Below the pieces are notes generated by a model, which ran no database searches, was not told the DNA's origin, and saw only the letters and a program-made list of their open reading frames with translations. From Flagellimonas sp. MMG031 (lineage in GTDB: Bacteria; Bacteroidota; Bacteroidia; Flavobacteriales; Flavobacteriaceae), in the NCBI RefSeq assembly GCF_040112705.1, contig NZ_CP157804.1, positions 1,304,501 to 1,368,500 of the forward strand: a DNA stretch of 64,000 nucleotides, read 5' to 3'. The position numbers were made by a program, and so were the translations under genes. Shown here piece after piece: positions 51,932 through 60,619 of the stretch (positions are counted from its first letter, which is position 1; the number at the start of each line of letters is the position of its first letter).

Positions 51932-52423
51932 TTATTTTCTTTTGTAGGTGAGGTACGTAAAACTGTATTGGTGCCTATCATCCTTTGGATGATGTTCCTC
52001 TTTCACCAGTTCCCATTGGTCGGTATCAATTTCAGGGAAAAATGCATCCGCTTCGAACGATCCATGGACCCTTGTCAGTTCAATATCCGTAGCGCGGTCC
52101 ATGGATTGTTTATAGATTTCCCCTCCACCAATAATAAAAGCAGTTTCATTATCGTCCACCAAAGCAATGGCATCCGCCAAGGAATGTACTATGGTGCATG
52201 GAAATTTGGGTTGATAGTCCTCATCACGGGTAATGGCAATGTGCGTGCGGTTGGGCAGTGGCTTTGGGAAACTCTCCAGGGTTTTTCTGCCCATAATTAT
52301 TTTATGCCCCGAGGTAATCGTTTTAAATCGTTTGAAATCGTCCGGTAAATGCCAGACCAGGTCGTTGTCCTTGCCCAAGGCATTGTTTTCGGCCGCGGCC
52401 GCAATAATGACCAATCTCCTCAC
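51932..52423 (-). CDS. folA: Dihydrofolate reductase
   Basis: This is a 163-residue enzyme that reduces dihydrofolate to tetrahydrofolate with NADPH. Motifs: IAAAAENNALGKDNDLVWHLPDDFKRFK, with the active-site Trp and Asp, then HKIIMGRKTLESFPKPLPNR and FIIGGGEIYKQSM. The start is GTG, overlapping the TGA stop of the 2TM gene upstream by four bases (GTGA), so the two are translationally coupled. thyA, the other half of the thymidylate cycle, lies 3.5 kb away on the same strand. Confidence 0.95.
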   Translation of the reverse strand: MRRLVIIAAAAENNALGKDNDLVWHLPDDFKRFKTITSGHKIIMGRKTLESFPKPLPNRTHIAITRDEDYQPKFPCTIVHSLADAIALVDDNETAFIIGGGEIYKQSMDRATDIELTRVHGSFEADAFFPEIDTDQWELVKEEHHPKDDRHQYSFTYLTYKRK

Positions 52424-52812
52424 TGATCTTTTTTTTTATTTATTTTGGAAAGCGGAAAGTCCGTTTCTATTTCCTTTTGGATCTCACCGATGCGTTTTTT
52501 CTGAAGGTCGACCAAGCGCTCGCGTTGCTCGCGCTCCCATTGTTGTCCCATAAACTTGCTGGTCACAAACACATTAAAGGCGTGCAGGGCAAACAGGAAC
52601 GCCCAGAAAAGCACGATCCAAATGGACCAATCATAGGACTCCCCGTACTTGAAGACCTTGTTGGCCAGAATCAGGAAAATGCTACCGATCAAAAAGATGA
52701 CAAAATGGGAAAACAGCCTTTTCTTTTGTTTGATGCGTTGGTGCGCATGCTCCAAAAGCTCGTGCTGTTCCAAATCTATTTCCGCTTTCTTCTTTTTACC
52801 AAATGACAACAT
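52420..52812 (-). CDS. 2TM domain protein
   Basis: I place the start at ATG 52812 (130 residues); the frame is open far upstream but only through the opposite aminotransferase gene. The N-terminus is a charged helix (AEIDLEQHELLEHAHQRIKQ), followed by two transmembrane helices (about residues 31-50 and 61-82) and a charged C-terminal helix containing GQQWEREQRERLVDLQKKR. This matches the 2TM domain family, which is common in Bacteroidota, often attached to histidine kinases, and of unknown role when free. It is coupled to folA. A -7 element (52833-52840) supports the start. Confidence 0.86.
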   Translation of the reverse strand: MLSFGKKKKAEIDLEQHELLEHAHQRIKQKKRLFSHFVIFLIGSIFLILANKVFKYGESYDWSIWIVLFWAFLFALHAFNVFVTSKFMGQQWEREQRERLVDLQKKRIGEIQKEIETDFPLSKINKKKDQ

Positions 52813-52832
52813 GGAATGGCTATCTTTATGAA

Positions 52833-52840
52833 CAAAGATA
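52833..52840 (-). promoter_or_regulatory. -7 promoter element for the 2TM-folA operon
   Basis: Minus strand TATCTTTG matches TAnnTTTG, 20 bp before the 2TM start. On the plus strand a mirror-like TATCTTTA lies at 52821-52828, so the two divergent promoters form an inverted repeat. Confidence 0.55.
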
Positions 52841-52866
52841 ACCGAATTACAGACAAAATTCCCGAC

Positions 52867-53961
52867 ATGCAGAACCTTAGAAAAAAATTCCCCGTGCTCA
52901 ACCAATGCGTTTATGCCAATACTGCCTCGGCAGGTCTTTTGAGCGAAGACCTGATGGAATGGCGACAGGGGCACGACTTGGATTTCCTGATTGGCGGCAG
53001 CGAAATGAAAAACAAAGGGTTTGCACATATGCCAGAAATTAAAAAGACTGTAGGTAGATTTTTTAATTGCAAACCCGAGAACGTGGCCTTGGTTCCCAAC
53101 TTTAGTTTGGGGTTCAATTTATTGCTCGAAGGCTTACCGAAGGATAAAAAGGTCCTTTTGGTCAATAAAGATTACCCAAGCGTCAACTGGCCCTTTGAGA
53201 CGCGGAATTTTGAGCGCGATTATTTGGATGCCGATGAACATATGGAAGAAAATATCCACACCAAGGTAAAGAGCGGTAATTTCGACGTTTTGGCGCTCAG
53301 TTTGGTGCAATGGGTTAATGGGGTACGAATAGATCTTGAATTTTTAAAAAACCTGAAAAGGGAGTTTCCCAATTTGATCATCATTGCCGATGGCACCCAA
53401 TTCTGTGGCATGGAACCCTTCGATTTTGAGGATTCCGGAATCGATATTCTGGGTGCGAGTGCCTACAAATGGATGTTGGCCGGCTATGGCAACGGATTCT
53501 ATTTGGTAAAGGAGGCGGTGATGGACCAGTTTGAATTGCGTGGTATTGGGAACGGTTCTGTGGACAACGATGCCTCCAAGCGAAACAGCATCACCTTCTG
53601 CAAATACATGGAGCCCGGCCATTTGGATTCCCTAAATTTCGGAAGTTTGGAATTTGCCGTTACCTTTTTGGACGAGATTGGGCAGGAAAATGTACAGGCG
53701 CAATTACAAAAGCTGTCCCAGCATGCGTTGCAGGCGTTCTCCGAACTCGACCTTTTGGAGCCTGCTGTGGTCAAACGCAAGCAACATAGCACCATTTTTA
53801 GTGTCAAGGGAGATGAGCAGCTGTTCCAAAAATTGACCAATGAGAATGTGGTGGCCTCACTTCGGGGCGATGGCATCCGGCTAAGCTTTCATTTTTACAA
53901 TACCGTGGAGGAAATAGATGTTGTGGCAACACTTTTAAAACGTTGGACATCAACCTCGTAA
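52867..53961 (+). CDS. Class V aminotransferase (PLP-dependent)
   Basis: I place the start at ATG 52867 (364 residues). Starts at 52816 and 52828 are in frame, but they would overlap the divergent promoter of the 2TM gene. Fold type I PLP enzyme: LRKKFPVLNQCVYANTASAG at the N-terminus, IIADGTQFCGMEPFDF with the PLP-pairing Asp, and the Schiff-base Lys in GASAYKWMLAGYG. The C-terminus SLRGDGIRLSFHFYNT is typical. Relatives include cysteine desulfurases and kynureninase-like enzymes. No sulfur-transfer genes are adjacent, so the substrate is open. Confidence 0.88.
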   Translation: MQNLRKKFPVLNQCVYANTASAGLLSEDLMEWRQGHDLDFLIGGSEMKNKGFAHMPEIKKTVGRFFNCKPENVALVPNFSLGFNLLLEGLPKDKKVLLVNKDYPSVNWPFETRNFERDYLDADEHMEENIHTKVKSGNFDVLALSLVQWVNGVRIDLEFLKNLKREFPNLIIIADGTQFCGMEPFDFEDSGIDILGASAYKWMLAGYGNGFYLVKEAVMDQFELRGIGNGSVDNDASKRNSITFCKYMEPGHLDSLNFGSLEFAVTFLDEIGQENVQAQLQKLSQHALQAFSELDLLEPAVVKRKQHSTIFSVKGDEQLFQKLTNENVVASLRGDGIRLSFHFYNTVEEIDVVATLLKRWTSTS

Positions 53962-54102
53962 TCGGCAAAAAACCAATAGCTAATTTGATAAAAGTAATCA
54001 TCGGGTTAGCTGGATTTTATCAAATTGATAAATCGATTGTAACTAATTGTAAATAAATGGTTTTATGCATTGCTTTGTACCGGAATTAAAATTTTTGGTA
54101 CC

Positions 54103-54399
54103 ATGGCAATTAAGAAACAATACCTAAAAAGTAAGCCTGTTTGCAAAGTAACATTTACCGTTCCTGCAGATGAGGCAAAAACAGTTGCAGTAGTCGGGGA
54201 TTTCAACAAATGGAACCCTAAAAAGAGCACTTTGAAGAAATTAAAGAACGGCACCTTTAAAGGAACGTTCGAACTGCCTGTCGAGAACAGCTACGAGTTC
54301 AGATATTTGATCGACGGTGCTTATGAGAACGATGGTGAGGCCGATCGTTTCCAATGGAACGATTATGCCGGAGCCGAGAACGCCGTTCTAGAAGTCTAA
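54103..54399 (+). CDS. Isoamylase early-set (CBM48-like) domain protein
   Basis: The start is at ATG 54103 (98 residues). The whole protein is one beta-sandwich of the glycogen-binding/E-set type: CKVTFTVPADEAKTVAVVGD, then FNKWNPKKSTLKKLKNGTF, then YEFRYLIDGAYENDGEADRF. Such domains bind alpha-glucans, as in glycogen-branching enzymes and AMPK. Free-standing copies occur in Bacteroidota and their role is unknown. A strong terminator follows. Confidence 0.88.
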   Translation: MAIKKQYLKSKPVCKVTFTVPADEAKTVAVVGDFNKWNPKKSTLKKLKNGTFKGTFELPVENSYEFRYLIDGAYENDGEADRFQWNDYAGAENAVLEV

Positions 54400-54410
54400 A
54401 AACACAGTTT

Positions 54411-54453
54411 CCGCCATTGGTTCGCCCCAAAACCAATGGCGGTTCTTTTTTTT
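54411..54453 (+). terminator. Rho-independent terminator after CBM48 gene
   Basis: CCGCCATTGGTT (54411-54422) pairs perfectly with AACCAATGGCGG (54431-54442), followed by a T-rich run (TTCTTTTTTTT). Confidence 0.9.
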
Positions 54454-54576
54454 CGAAAACTCTCTTCATCACCCAGAACTTGTTTCAGGATCTCATGAAT
54501 TTTCGTGTAATCTGGCGATAGGCTGAAACTTATCTTGCGAAGAGGTAAGTTATTTCGGTATGATGTACCAAAACAA

Positions 54577-55002
54577 TCACTTCGCCCAGTAATCCACGAC
54601 CAGCACATCGGCAATGTGTGGGCCGGCAAGTTCAGTAAAGGCCACATGGTCCGGATGGGTAAGGTAGGTATCGCGGTCCTTTTCACTTTCAAAGGTCAGC
54701 AAAAAGCAATGGGTAAGTTCCTTGTTCAGGTTCTCGGGGCTGTTGTTGAGCCCTTTTTCGTAAGCCTTGATTTCTGATATCTTGGACGGCAATGCATCGA
54801 AGGCAGCTTCTACCTGGGCTATCTCTTCAGCCGACGAAGTCTCGTTGAATTTAAACAATACCACATGCCTTAATTGGGGTGCTGCGGTTTCTTCTTTAGT
54901 TTCCACGGTAATTTCCTGTGTTTCGGTTTTTTCTTTTTTCGGCTGCTCGCCACAACTGGCCAGTAGCAAGGCGGCAAATAGGGTGATAATGGTGGGTTTC
55001 AT
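54577..55002 (-). CDS. Dabb (stress-responsive alpha/beta barrel) lipoprotein
   Basis: This is a 141-residue protein. A signal with lipobox LLLASC (Cys 17) is followed by a Lys/Glu/Thr linker of about 25 residues and the Dabb domain (residues 44-141): LRHVVLFKFNETSSAEEIAQ, the conserved HCFLLTFESEKDRDTYLTHP and DVLVVDYW at the end. The domain forms dimeric ferredoxin-like barrels. Some plant members are polyketide cyclases; the bacterial function is mostly unknown. Anchoring to a membrane is predicted from the lipobox. Confidence 0.88.
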   Translation of the reverse strand: MKPTIITLFAALLLASCGEQPKKEKTETQEITVETKEETAAPQLRHVVLFKFNETSSAEEIAQVEAAFDALPSKISEIKAYEKGLNNSPENLNKELTHCFLLTFESEKDRDTYLTHPDHVAFTELAGPHIADVLVVDYWAK

Positions 55003-55018
55003 ATTGGACGGTTTTATG

Positions 55019-55834
55019 TTATAGTCGAAAGTGCATTGGAATAGAATAAGGGACTTTTACGGGCTCACCATTGACGGTCCCAGGAGACATATCTGGTAGT
55101 AGTTTGATTATTCTCATAGCCTCTTCCTTTAAAATATATTCCCCGCTTAATCTGATGTTTTCAATTTTTCCCTCCCGATTGATGTCAAAAATGATGTAAA
55201 CCGTTCCAGAAATGCCTTTTTCCCTGGCCAATTTTGGATAATTAAAATTGGTTTTGATGTGATTCTGCATTTTTTCTTGGAAACAGGCTCGGGCCTGCTG
55301 CTCGGTCAACGCTTCGCAACCGGGGAACCTTGGAATCTCATGCACCTCTCCACCGGAATAGACATTTTTATTTTTGATATGCTTGTAAGCTATGGTCTCT
55401 CCATTTTTATCGATCAAGAAATCAAAAGAAAATGCATGTATTGTGGCAAGTGGCTTTCTGTTTTGGATTTGATCTATATTAATGGTATAAAAAAGATCTT
55501 TGAGGTCCTTGTTGTATTTCTTACCCAGTTTTTTGTCCTGAATGGCGACAAAACTTTTTTCAGAAATAATGTCGTTGTTGAGTCCGTATACCAAGCGTGC
55601 GCCTACTTTTAAGGTATCTTTATCGTATTTAAGGAATTGTTTTGATCTCTTTTTATCTGTAATAAAGGTTACGACTTGTTCTTTTAAATACTCATAAACG
55701 CATTCACTTTTATTGGGATTACTTTCGCATGCCGAAATTATTATCTGTTCTTGGGGAAAGTATTTAAAATCAACTTGCGAAAACACGCTCCCAAAAGTGA
55801 GGAAGGTGCATATGATAAAAATAGTTCTCGGCAT
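55019..55834 (-). CDS. TonB C-terminal domain protein
   Basis: This is a 271-residue protein. A signal peptide ends near residue 20 (GSVFSQ). The N-terminal 150 residues are not recognised. The C-terminal domain (about 165-271) is TonB-like: FPGCEALTEQQARACFQEKM, then FNYPKLAREKGISGTVYIIF and VKVPYSIPMHFRL. In Bacteroidota this domain with a Gly-Cys motif and no N-terminal anchor often occurs in secreted proteins that do not energise transport, so a transport role is unproven. It is 17 bp upstream of the Dabb gene and 20 bp downstream of thyA on the same strand. Confidence 0.87.
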   Translation of the reverse strand: MPRTIFIICTFLTFGSVFSQVDFKYFPQEQIIISACESNPNKSECVYEYLKEQVVTFITDKKRSKQFLKYDKDTLKVGARLVYGLNNDIISEKSFVAIQDKKLGKKYNKDLKDLFYTINIDQIQNRKPLATIHAFSFDFLIDKNGETIAYKHIKNKNVYSGGEVHEIPRFPGCEALTEQQARACFQEKMQNHIKTNFNYPKLAREKGISGTVYIIFDINREGKIENIRLSGEYILKEEAMRIIKLLPDMSPGTVNGEPVKVPYSIPMHFRL

Positions 55835-55854
55835 AGCTAAATAATATCTAAACC

Positions 55855-56679
55855 TTAGACGGCAACCACCCCCTTAATATGCGGATGTGGGTCATAGTTC
55901 AAGAGCTCAAAATCATCAAAGGTAAAATCAAAAATGTCCTTCACCTCAGGGTTCAATTTCATGGTGGGCAAGGGTCGTGGATCACGGCTCAATTGTAGTT
56001 CCACCTGCTCCATGTGGTTGTTGTAAATATGGGCATCACCAAAGGTGTGGATAAACTCTCCGGGTTGGTAGCCACATACTTGGGCCATCATTAAGGTAAA
56101 TAGGGCATAGGATGCAATATTGAACGGAACGCCCAAAAAAATGTCCGCACTGCGTTGATACAATTGACATGAAAGCTTGCCATCGGCCACATAAAATTGG
56201 AAAAAAGCATGGCATGGCGGGAGCGCGGCCTTTCCGTTGGCCACATTTTCTGCAAAAGATACCGAAGTGTCCGGTAACACACTGGGATTCCAAGCCGAAA
56301 CCAACATTCTTCTGCTGTTCGGATTGTTTTTTAAGGTGTCGATCACTTCTTTGATCTGATCGATTTCCTCACTGTTCCAATTGCGCCATTGGTGTCCGTA
56401 CACGGGCCCTAAATCACCGTTTTCATCGGCCCACTCATTCCAGATGCGCACCCCATTTTCCTGTAAATAGGCAATGTTGGTATCGCCTTTTAAAAACCAC
56501 AACAATTCATGGATAATGGATTTAAGGTGCAGTTTTTTGGTGGTTACCATGGGAAAGCCCTCGGCAAGGTCGAACCGCATTTGATAGCCAAAAACACTCA
56601 AGGTCCCTGTTCCGGTGCGGTCCCCTTTTTGGTTGCCGTGCTCCAATACGTGTTTCAGAAGGTCGTGGTACTGTTTCAT
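55855..56679 (-). CDS. thyA: Thymidylate synthase
   Basis: This is a 274-residue enzyme that methylates dUMP to dTMP with methylene-tetrahydrofolate. Motifs: [18 protein letters not shown] (phosphate-binding Arg), the catalytic Cys156 in [12 protein letters not shown], and [18 protein letters not shown]. The Cys is ten positions later than in E. coli because of an extra loop (residues about 135-150, [17 protein letters not shown]). The C-terminus [12 protein letters not shown] is intact. It works with folA, found at 51932-52423. Confidence 0.96.
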   Translation of the reverse strand: MKQYHDLLKHVLEHGNQKGDRTGTGTLSVFGYQMRFDLAEGFPMVTTKKLHLKSIIHELLWFLKGDTNIAYLQENGVRIWNEWADENGDLGPVYGHQWRNWNSEEIDQIKEVIDTLKNNPNSRRMLVSAWNPSVLPDTSVSFAENVANGKAALPPCHAFFQFYVADGKLSCQLYQRSADIFLGVPFNIASYALFTLMMAQVCGYQPGEFIHTFGDAHIYNNHMEQVELQLSRDPRPLPTMKLNPEVKDIFDFTFDDFELLNYDPHPHIKGVVAV

Positions 56680-56697
56680 GCTGTTTGTTCCGTTACA

Positions 56698-56816
56698 ATG
56701 TCATTTCGAGTGGTTTTCCGAGAGCGGAAAATGGTATCGAGAAATCTTTTCCGATTAAATTTAGGCCATCTCGACGCCCCTTTGATTTCGCTCAGGGCAA
56801 TAGCTCTGATGTGACA
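56698..56816. repeat. Degenerate dispersed intergenic repeat
   Basis: This lies in the 244-bp gap after the thyA start. It holds TGTCATTTCGAGTGG, later ATCGAGAAATCTTTT, then CCATCTCGACGCCCCTTTGA and GCTCAGGGCAATAGCTCTGA. The blocks are of the same TCGAG type as at 11163, 22556 and 29862 but have diverged. I see no gene in the gap. Confidence 0.5.
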
Positions 56817-56923
56817 AAAAATCAATCCCTCGAAATTAATCCAATAGGTAGATTCTTGAAACAGAAATGGGCAAGACTTATAAAGAGTTTATTAACTGGG
56901 CAGAAGGGATATGGGTGAAAGGG

Positions 56924-57283
56924 TCAATGGTTTGATTTGATATGTTTGATGAGTGCTACGATTTTCCTTTGTAAGACTTGAATTTCTCCAATAATCCTTT
57001 GCACTATTTCGGGAGAAAGAAATTCCAAATCTTCACATAAAATAAAGTGTGTTTCCAATTCGTAGGCGGACCCAAGGCTAATTTGAAGGAACCGGATAAA
57101 ATCCTTCTCTGAATCTTTTCCACAACCTTCGGCAATATTCGCTGGAATGGATATGGCACTTCTTTGAATTTGAGCAATCAATCCAAATCTTTCGGAATCA
57201 GGTAATAAATGGGTGAGTTTGTAAACTTCTTTCACTAAAATTCGGCCATCTTTCCAGACGGTCAACTCTCGAAAATTTCTCAT
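56924..57283 (-). CDS. Four-helix-bundle protein (S23/IVS family)
   Basis: This is a 119-residue all-helical protein: FRELTVWKDGRILVKEVYKL, then RFGLIAQIQRSAISIPANIA, then EGCGKDSEKDFIRFLQISLG. This family was first seen in intervening sequences of 23S rRNA genes and is now known as free-standing genes scattered over Bacteroidota genomes, usually between unrelated genes as here. No rRNA lies nearby. The function is unknown; pentameric, nucleic-acid-linked roles have been proposed. Confidence 0.9.
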   Translation of the reverse strand: MRNFRELTVWKDGRILVKEVYKLTHLLPDSERFGLIAQIQRSAISIPANIAEGCGKDSEKDFIRFLQISLGSAYELETHFILCEDLEFLSPEIVQRIIGEIQVLQRKIVALIKHIKSNH

Positions 57284-57381
57284 AATTTGATAGTTTTAAA
57301 ATTCCGAGGTTGAATTTTATGTTCTGATTTTTAAAAAAGACCATTAGCCTTTTACCCTTTACCCTTTATCCTAGTACCTGC

Positions 57382-58842
57382 CTACCCCAAAATCATCCCA
57401 GCAATGGTGGCGGATAATAGGGATGCCAAGGAGCCGCCCAAAACAGCTTTCATCCCAAAGGAAGACAGTACTTTTCGCTGGCCGGGCGCCAAGGAACCAA
57501 TACCGCCAATTTGGATACCGATGGAGGCAAAGTTGGCAAAACCACAGAGCATGTAAGTAGCCATGATCACGGATTTGTTGTAAGTAAAGTGTACCCCGCT
57601 GGAAACATTTTTAAGGTCTGCCAGCTGAATGTATCCCACAAACTCACTTGCTGCCAATTTTATCCCGAGCAGCTGTCCCATCAGCATTATATCCTCGTTG
57701 GCTACGCCAATGAGCCACATTAGTGGAGCGAAAACCGTTCCTAGAATGGACTCCAAGGAAAATTCTGAGTATGGCGAATTGGCCGCAATCCAGCTGTTGA
57801 AAGTGGTGAAATCACCGATCCACCCCAAAATACCATTGATCATGGCAATGAACGCTACGAACACCAAAAGCATGGCCCCAACATTCAAGGCGAGTTTTAA
57901 CCCTTCGGTAGTTCCGTTGGCAATGGCATCCAAGATGTTGTCCCCAATTTTTTCAGAGGATACCTCTACATCGGTATTGACTTCTTCGGTCTGGGGATAC
58001 AATATTTTTGAAATAACGATGGCTCCGGGGGCTGCCATTACAGATGCGGCCAACAGATGCTTGGCAAAGACAAGGCGCAACTCTGGGTCGTCCCCACCCA
58101 AAAATCCAATGTATGCGGCCAAAACGGCTCCTGCTACGGTAGCCATACCACCTATCATCACCAATAGGATTTCGGATTTGTTCATTTTTTCCAGATAGGC
58201 CTTGATGAGCAATGGGGCTTCGGTCTGGCCCAAAAAGATATTCCCGGCTACCGAAAGACTTTCAGCTCCCGATATGCCCAAACTTTTGGAAAGCAGCCAG
58301 GCCATCCATCTTACCACCACTTGGATCACGCCCAAATAGTATAGAACGGAGGTCAAGGCAGAGAAAAATATGATGGTAGGCAGTACCTGAAAGGCAAATA
58401 TGTATCCAAAAGTATCCATATCGACCACCAATCCTTCAAAGAGGAACTGACTACCCGCCCGGGTAAACTCCAAAATATTTACAAAGAGGTTTCCGACTTG
58501 ATCAAAGATGTATTGCACAAAAGGGACCTTGAGTACCCCTATGGCAATCAAAACTTGTAATGAGAGACCTATTCCAACAGTCTTCCATTTAATCGCTTTT
58601 CGATTGGAGCTGAACAGGAAGGATATCAAAATAAGCACCGCCATACCCAAGGCACCACGCAAAAGTGTGTTTAGGGTAAAACCTTGGTTGGGAACAATCT
58701 GGGATGTTTCCTCAACGGGAATATCCTGGGTGATAGTAGTACCGATGGCAAGGTTAAGTGAATCTGCGGGCAGTGTATTTTGGCCAAAAGCGACCGAACA
58801 TAGGAATAACAGTAACAGTAAACTTTGGGTCTTCTTCGCCAT
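57382..58842 (-). CDS. NupC/CNT family concentrative nucleoside transporter
   Basis: The start is at ATG 58842 (486 residues). An N-terminal signal-like segment (LLLLLFLCSVAFGQ) and about 40 periplasmic residues precede the CNT core, an extension common in Bacteroidota. Motifs: VLPTIIFFSALTSVLYYLGV, then LSVAGNIFLGQTEAPLLI (G-Q-T-E-A-P, nucleoside binding) and CGFANFASIGIQIGGIGSLA at the end. It imports nucleosides with sodium or protons and would feed salvage through the FolK-fused deoxynucleoside kinase at 23367-24512. It is 13 bp after the bifunctional nuclease gene, on the same strand. Confidence 0.92.
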   Translation of the reverse strand: MAKKTQSLLLLLFLCSVAFGQNTLPADSLNLAIGTTITQDIPVEETSQIVPNQGFTLNTLLRGALGMAVLILISFLFSSNRKAIKWKTVGIGLSLQVLIAIGVLKVPFVQYIFDQVGNLFVNILEFTRAGSQFLFEGLVVDMDTFGYIFAFQVLPTIIFFSALTSVLYYLGVIQVVVRWMAWLLSKSLGISGAESLSVAGNIFLGQTEAPLLIKAYLEKMNKSEILLVMIGGMATVAGAVLAAYIGFLGGDDPELRLVFAKHLLAASVMAAPGAIVISKILYPQTEEVNTDVEVSSEKIGDNILDAIANGTTEGLKLALNVGAMLLVFVAFIAMINGILGWIGDFTTFNSWIAANSPYSEFSLESILGTVFAPLMWLIGVANEDIMLMGQLLGIKLAASEFVGYIQLADLKNVSSGVHFTYNKSVIMATYMLCGFANFASIGIQIGGIGSLAPGQRKVLSSFGMKAVLGGSLASLLSATIAGMILG

Positions 58843-58855
58843 GTAGGGTGATTGT

Positions 58856-59485
58856 TTATTTACGCTTGGAAATTTCATCCCTTAACTTGGCGGCTTTTTC
58901 GTAGTCTTCGCTTGCAACGGCCTTGTCCAATTCGGCATGTAGTTCTTGAAGGGACATTTCGCGGTATCCATGGGTATCTGCGCCTGATTCTATCTCAACG
59001 GCCTCACCTTCTTGAAGGATCTCGTCCACCATGATGCTGTCATCCTCGTCCTCTTCTTTTTCTTTGGAAGAGAATTTAAGGAAGATGCCTGCTTTGTCCA
59101 AAATGGTTTTGTAGGTAAAAATCGGAGCATTGAAGCGTAGGGCAAGGGCAATGGCATCGCTGGTGCGCGCATCGATGATTTCCTCATCATTGTCACGCTC
59201 ACAGATAATGCTGGAATAGAACACCCCGTCCACCAGTTTGTGGATAATGACCTGTTTGACCACAATCTTGAACCGGTCCGCAAAGTTTTTGAAAAGATCG
59301 TGCGTTAAGGGTCTGGGCGGTTTGATTTCCTTTTCCAATGCTATGGCAATGGATTGGGCCTCAAAAGCACCTATGACAATGGGAAGTTTACGGTCGCCCT
59401 CCTCTTCATTTAAAATAAGGGCATACGCGCCATTTTGCGTTTGGCTGTAGGATATTCCCTTTATTTTTAATCGTACTAAACTCAT
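58856..59485 (-). CDS. Bifunctional nuclease (BFN/DUF151) with UVR motif
   Basis: The start is at ATG 59485 (209 residues). Residues 1-135 are the BFN domain: LVRLKIKGISYSQTQNGAYA, then LPIVIGAFEAQSIAIALE, DGVFYSSI and ARTSDAIALALRFNAPIF. An acidic linker (EKEEDEDD) leads to a C-terminal UVR motif (LHAELDKAVASEDYEKAAKLRDEI) like that of UvrB/UvrC. Plant and Thermotoga relatives show or suggest RNase and DNase activity. It lies between etfA and the nucleoside transporter, supporting a link to nucleotide scavenging, which is an inference. Confidence 0.92.
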   Translation of the reverse strand: MSLVRLKIKGISYSQTQNGAYALILNEEEGDRKLPIVIGAFEAQSIAIALEKEIKPPRPLTHDLFKNFADRFKIVVKQVIIHKLVDGVFYSSIICERDNDEEIIDARTSDAIALALRFNAPIFTYKTILDKAGIFLKFSSKEKEEDEDDSIMVDEILQEGEAVEIESGADTHGYREMSLQELHAELDKAVASEDYEKAAKLRDEISKRK

Positions 59486-59507
59486 ATATCTCCTCCTAAA
59501 GCAAAAG

Positions 59508-59549
59508 GGCTGTTCAAATAAGCGGCTTAGCCAGTTATCCGAACAGCCC
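59508..59549 (-). terminator. Inverted repeat between etfA and BFN gene
   Basis: GGGCTGTTC (59508-59516) pairs perfectly with GAACAGCCC (59541-59549), with an inner loop of 24 bases. On the minus strand TTTTGC follows the stem. It probably ends or attenuates the etfBA transcript. Confidence 0.55.
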
Positions 59550-59574
59550 CTTGCAATGGGCAAATTAACAAAAT

Positions 59575-60543
59575 TTAAGCGTTTTGGGCTTTAAATTCTT
59601 TTAATTTTTCGATGAGTTCCGGTACTACCTCAAAGGCATCCCCAACAATTCCGTAGTCGGCCGCCTTAAAGAAAGGTGCTTCTGGGTCGTTATTAATGAC
59701 CACTTTAACCTTGGAAGCGTTGATTCCTGCCAAATGCTGTATGGCCCCGGAGATTCCTATGGCAATATAAAGGTTACTGGCAACCGGCTTTCCGGTTTGT
59801 CCTACGTGCTCGCTGTGTGGGCGCCATCCCATATCGGAAACAGGTTTGGAGCAGGCAGTTGCCGCTCCCAAAACGTCGGCCAGTTCTTCCACCATGTTCC
59901 AGTTTTCAGGACCTTTGAGTCCACGTCCACCAGAAACCACAATGTCGGCATCGGCAATGGTCGCTTTTCCGACTACGCGGTCCACTTCCACCGATTTGAC
60001 CGTAAAGGCATTGTCGTCCAAAGAGGGAGCAAAATCCTCTACGGAAGCGGATGTGCTGTTTTCCATTACACCAAAGGCATTGCTGGAAACCCCGATAATC
60101 TTTACATCGGATGATATTTCTGTCATGGCAAATCCTTTGTTACTGAAGGCGGTCCGCTTCACTACAAAAGGAGAAGTGCTCTCGGGCGCAGCAACCACAT
60201 TGGGCACATAGCCACCGGACAATTTGGCCGTAAGGATAGGTGCCAAAAACTTGCTGTCCGCACTGGAACTCAACACAATTACCTTAGCATCGGCGGCTTT
60301 GGCGGCCTGTGCCAACACCTCGGCATAAGCTTTGGCATTAAAGGTGGTCAAAGAGTCATCCGAAACCTTTAGCACCTTGGAAACCCCATAGGTTCCCAAA
60401 GAGGCATCATCCTCTGCATTGAAGGTCACCGCAGTAACGGTAGTGCCCATATCTTGGGCCACTTTGTACGCATAGGAGGCCACTTCGAAGGCATTTTTCT
60501 TGAATTTTCCCTTTAAGGATTCTGTATATACTAATACTGACAT
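59575..60543 (-). CDS. etfA: Electron transfer flavoprotein subunit alpha
   Basis: This is a 322-residue protein. Together with EtfB it carries electrons from acyl-CoA and other dehydrogenases to the quinone pool. The C-terminal FAD domain has SGGRGLKGPENW, CSKPVSDMGWRPHSEHVGQT and IAIGISGAIQHLAG, with the NNDPEAPFFKAADYGIVGD end. The N-terminal part has LVYTESLKGKFKKNAFEVAS. It follows etfB on the same strand with a 76-bp spacer that contains a short AT-rich inverted-repeat-like filler. Confidence 0.96.
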   Translation of the reverse strand: MSVLVYTESLKGKFKKNAFEVASYAYKVAQDMGTTVTAVTFNAEDDASLGTYGVSKVLKVSDDSLTTFNAKAYAEVLAQAAKAADAKVIVLSSSADSKFLAPILTAKLSGGYVPNVVAAPESTSPFVVKRTAFSNKGFAMTEISSDVKIIGVSSNAFGVMENSTSASVEDFAPSLDDNAFTVKSVEVDRVVGKATIADADIVVSGGRGLKGPENWNMVEELADVLGAATACSKPVSDMGWRPHSEHVGQTGKPVASNLYIAIGISGAIQHLAGINASKVKVVINNDPEAPFFKAADYGIVGDAFEVVPELIEKLKEFKAQNA

Positions 60544-60619
60544 ATTTTTTTAAATTTCAATTTTTCAAATCCCAAATTCCAAATGCTGGTATTTGGTGGT
60601 TTGAATTTGAGTTTTGATT

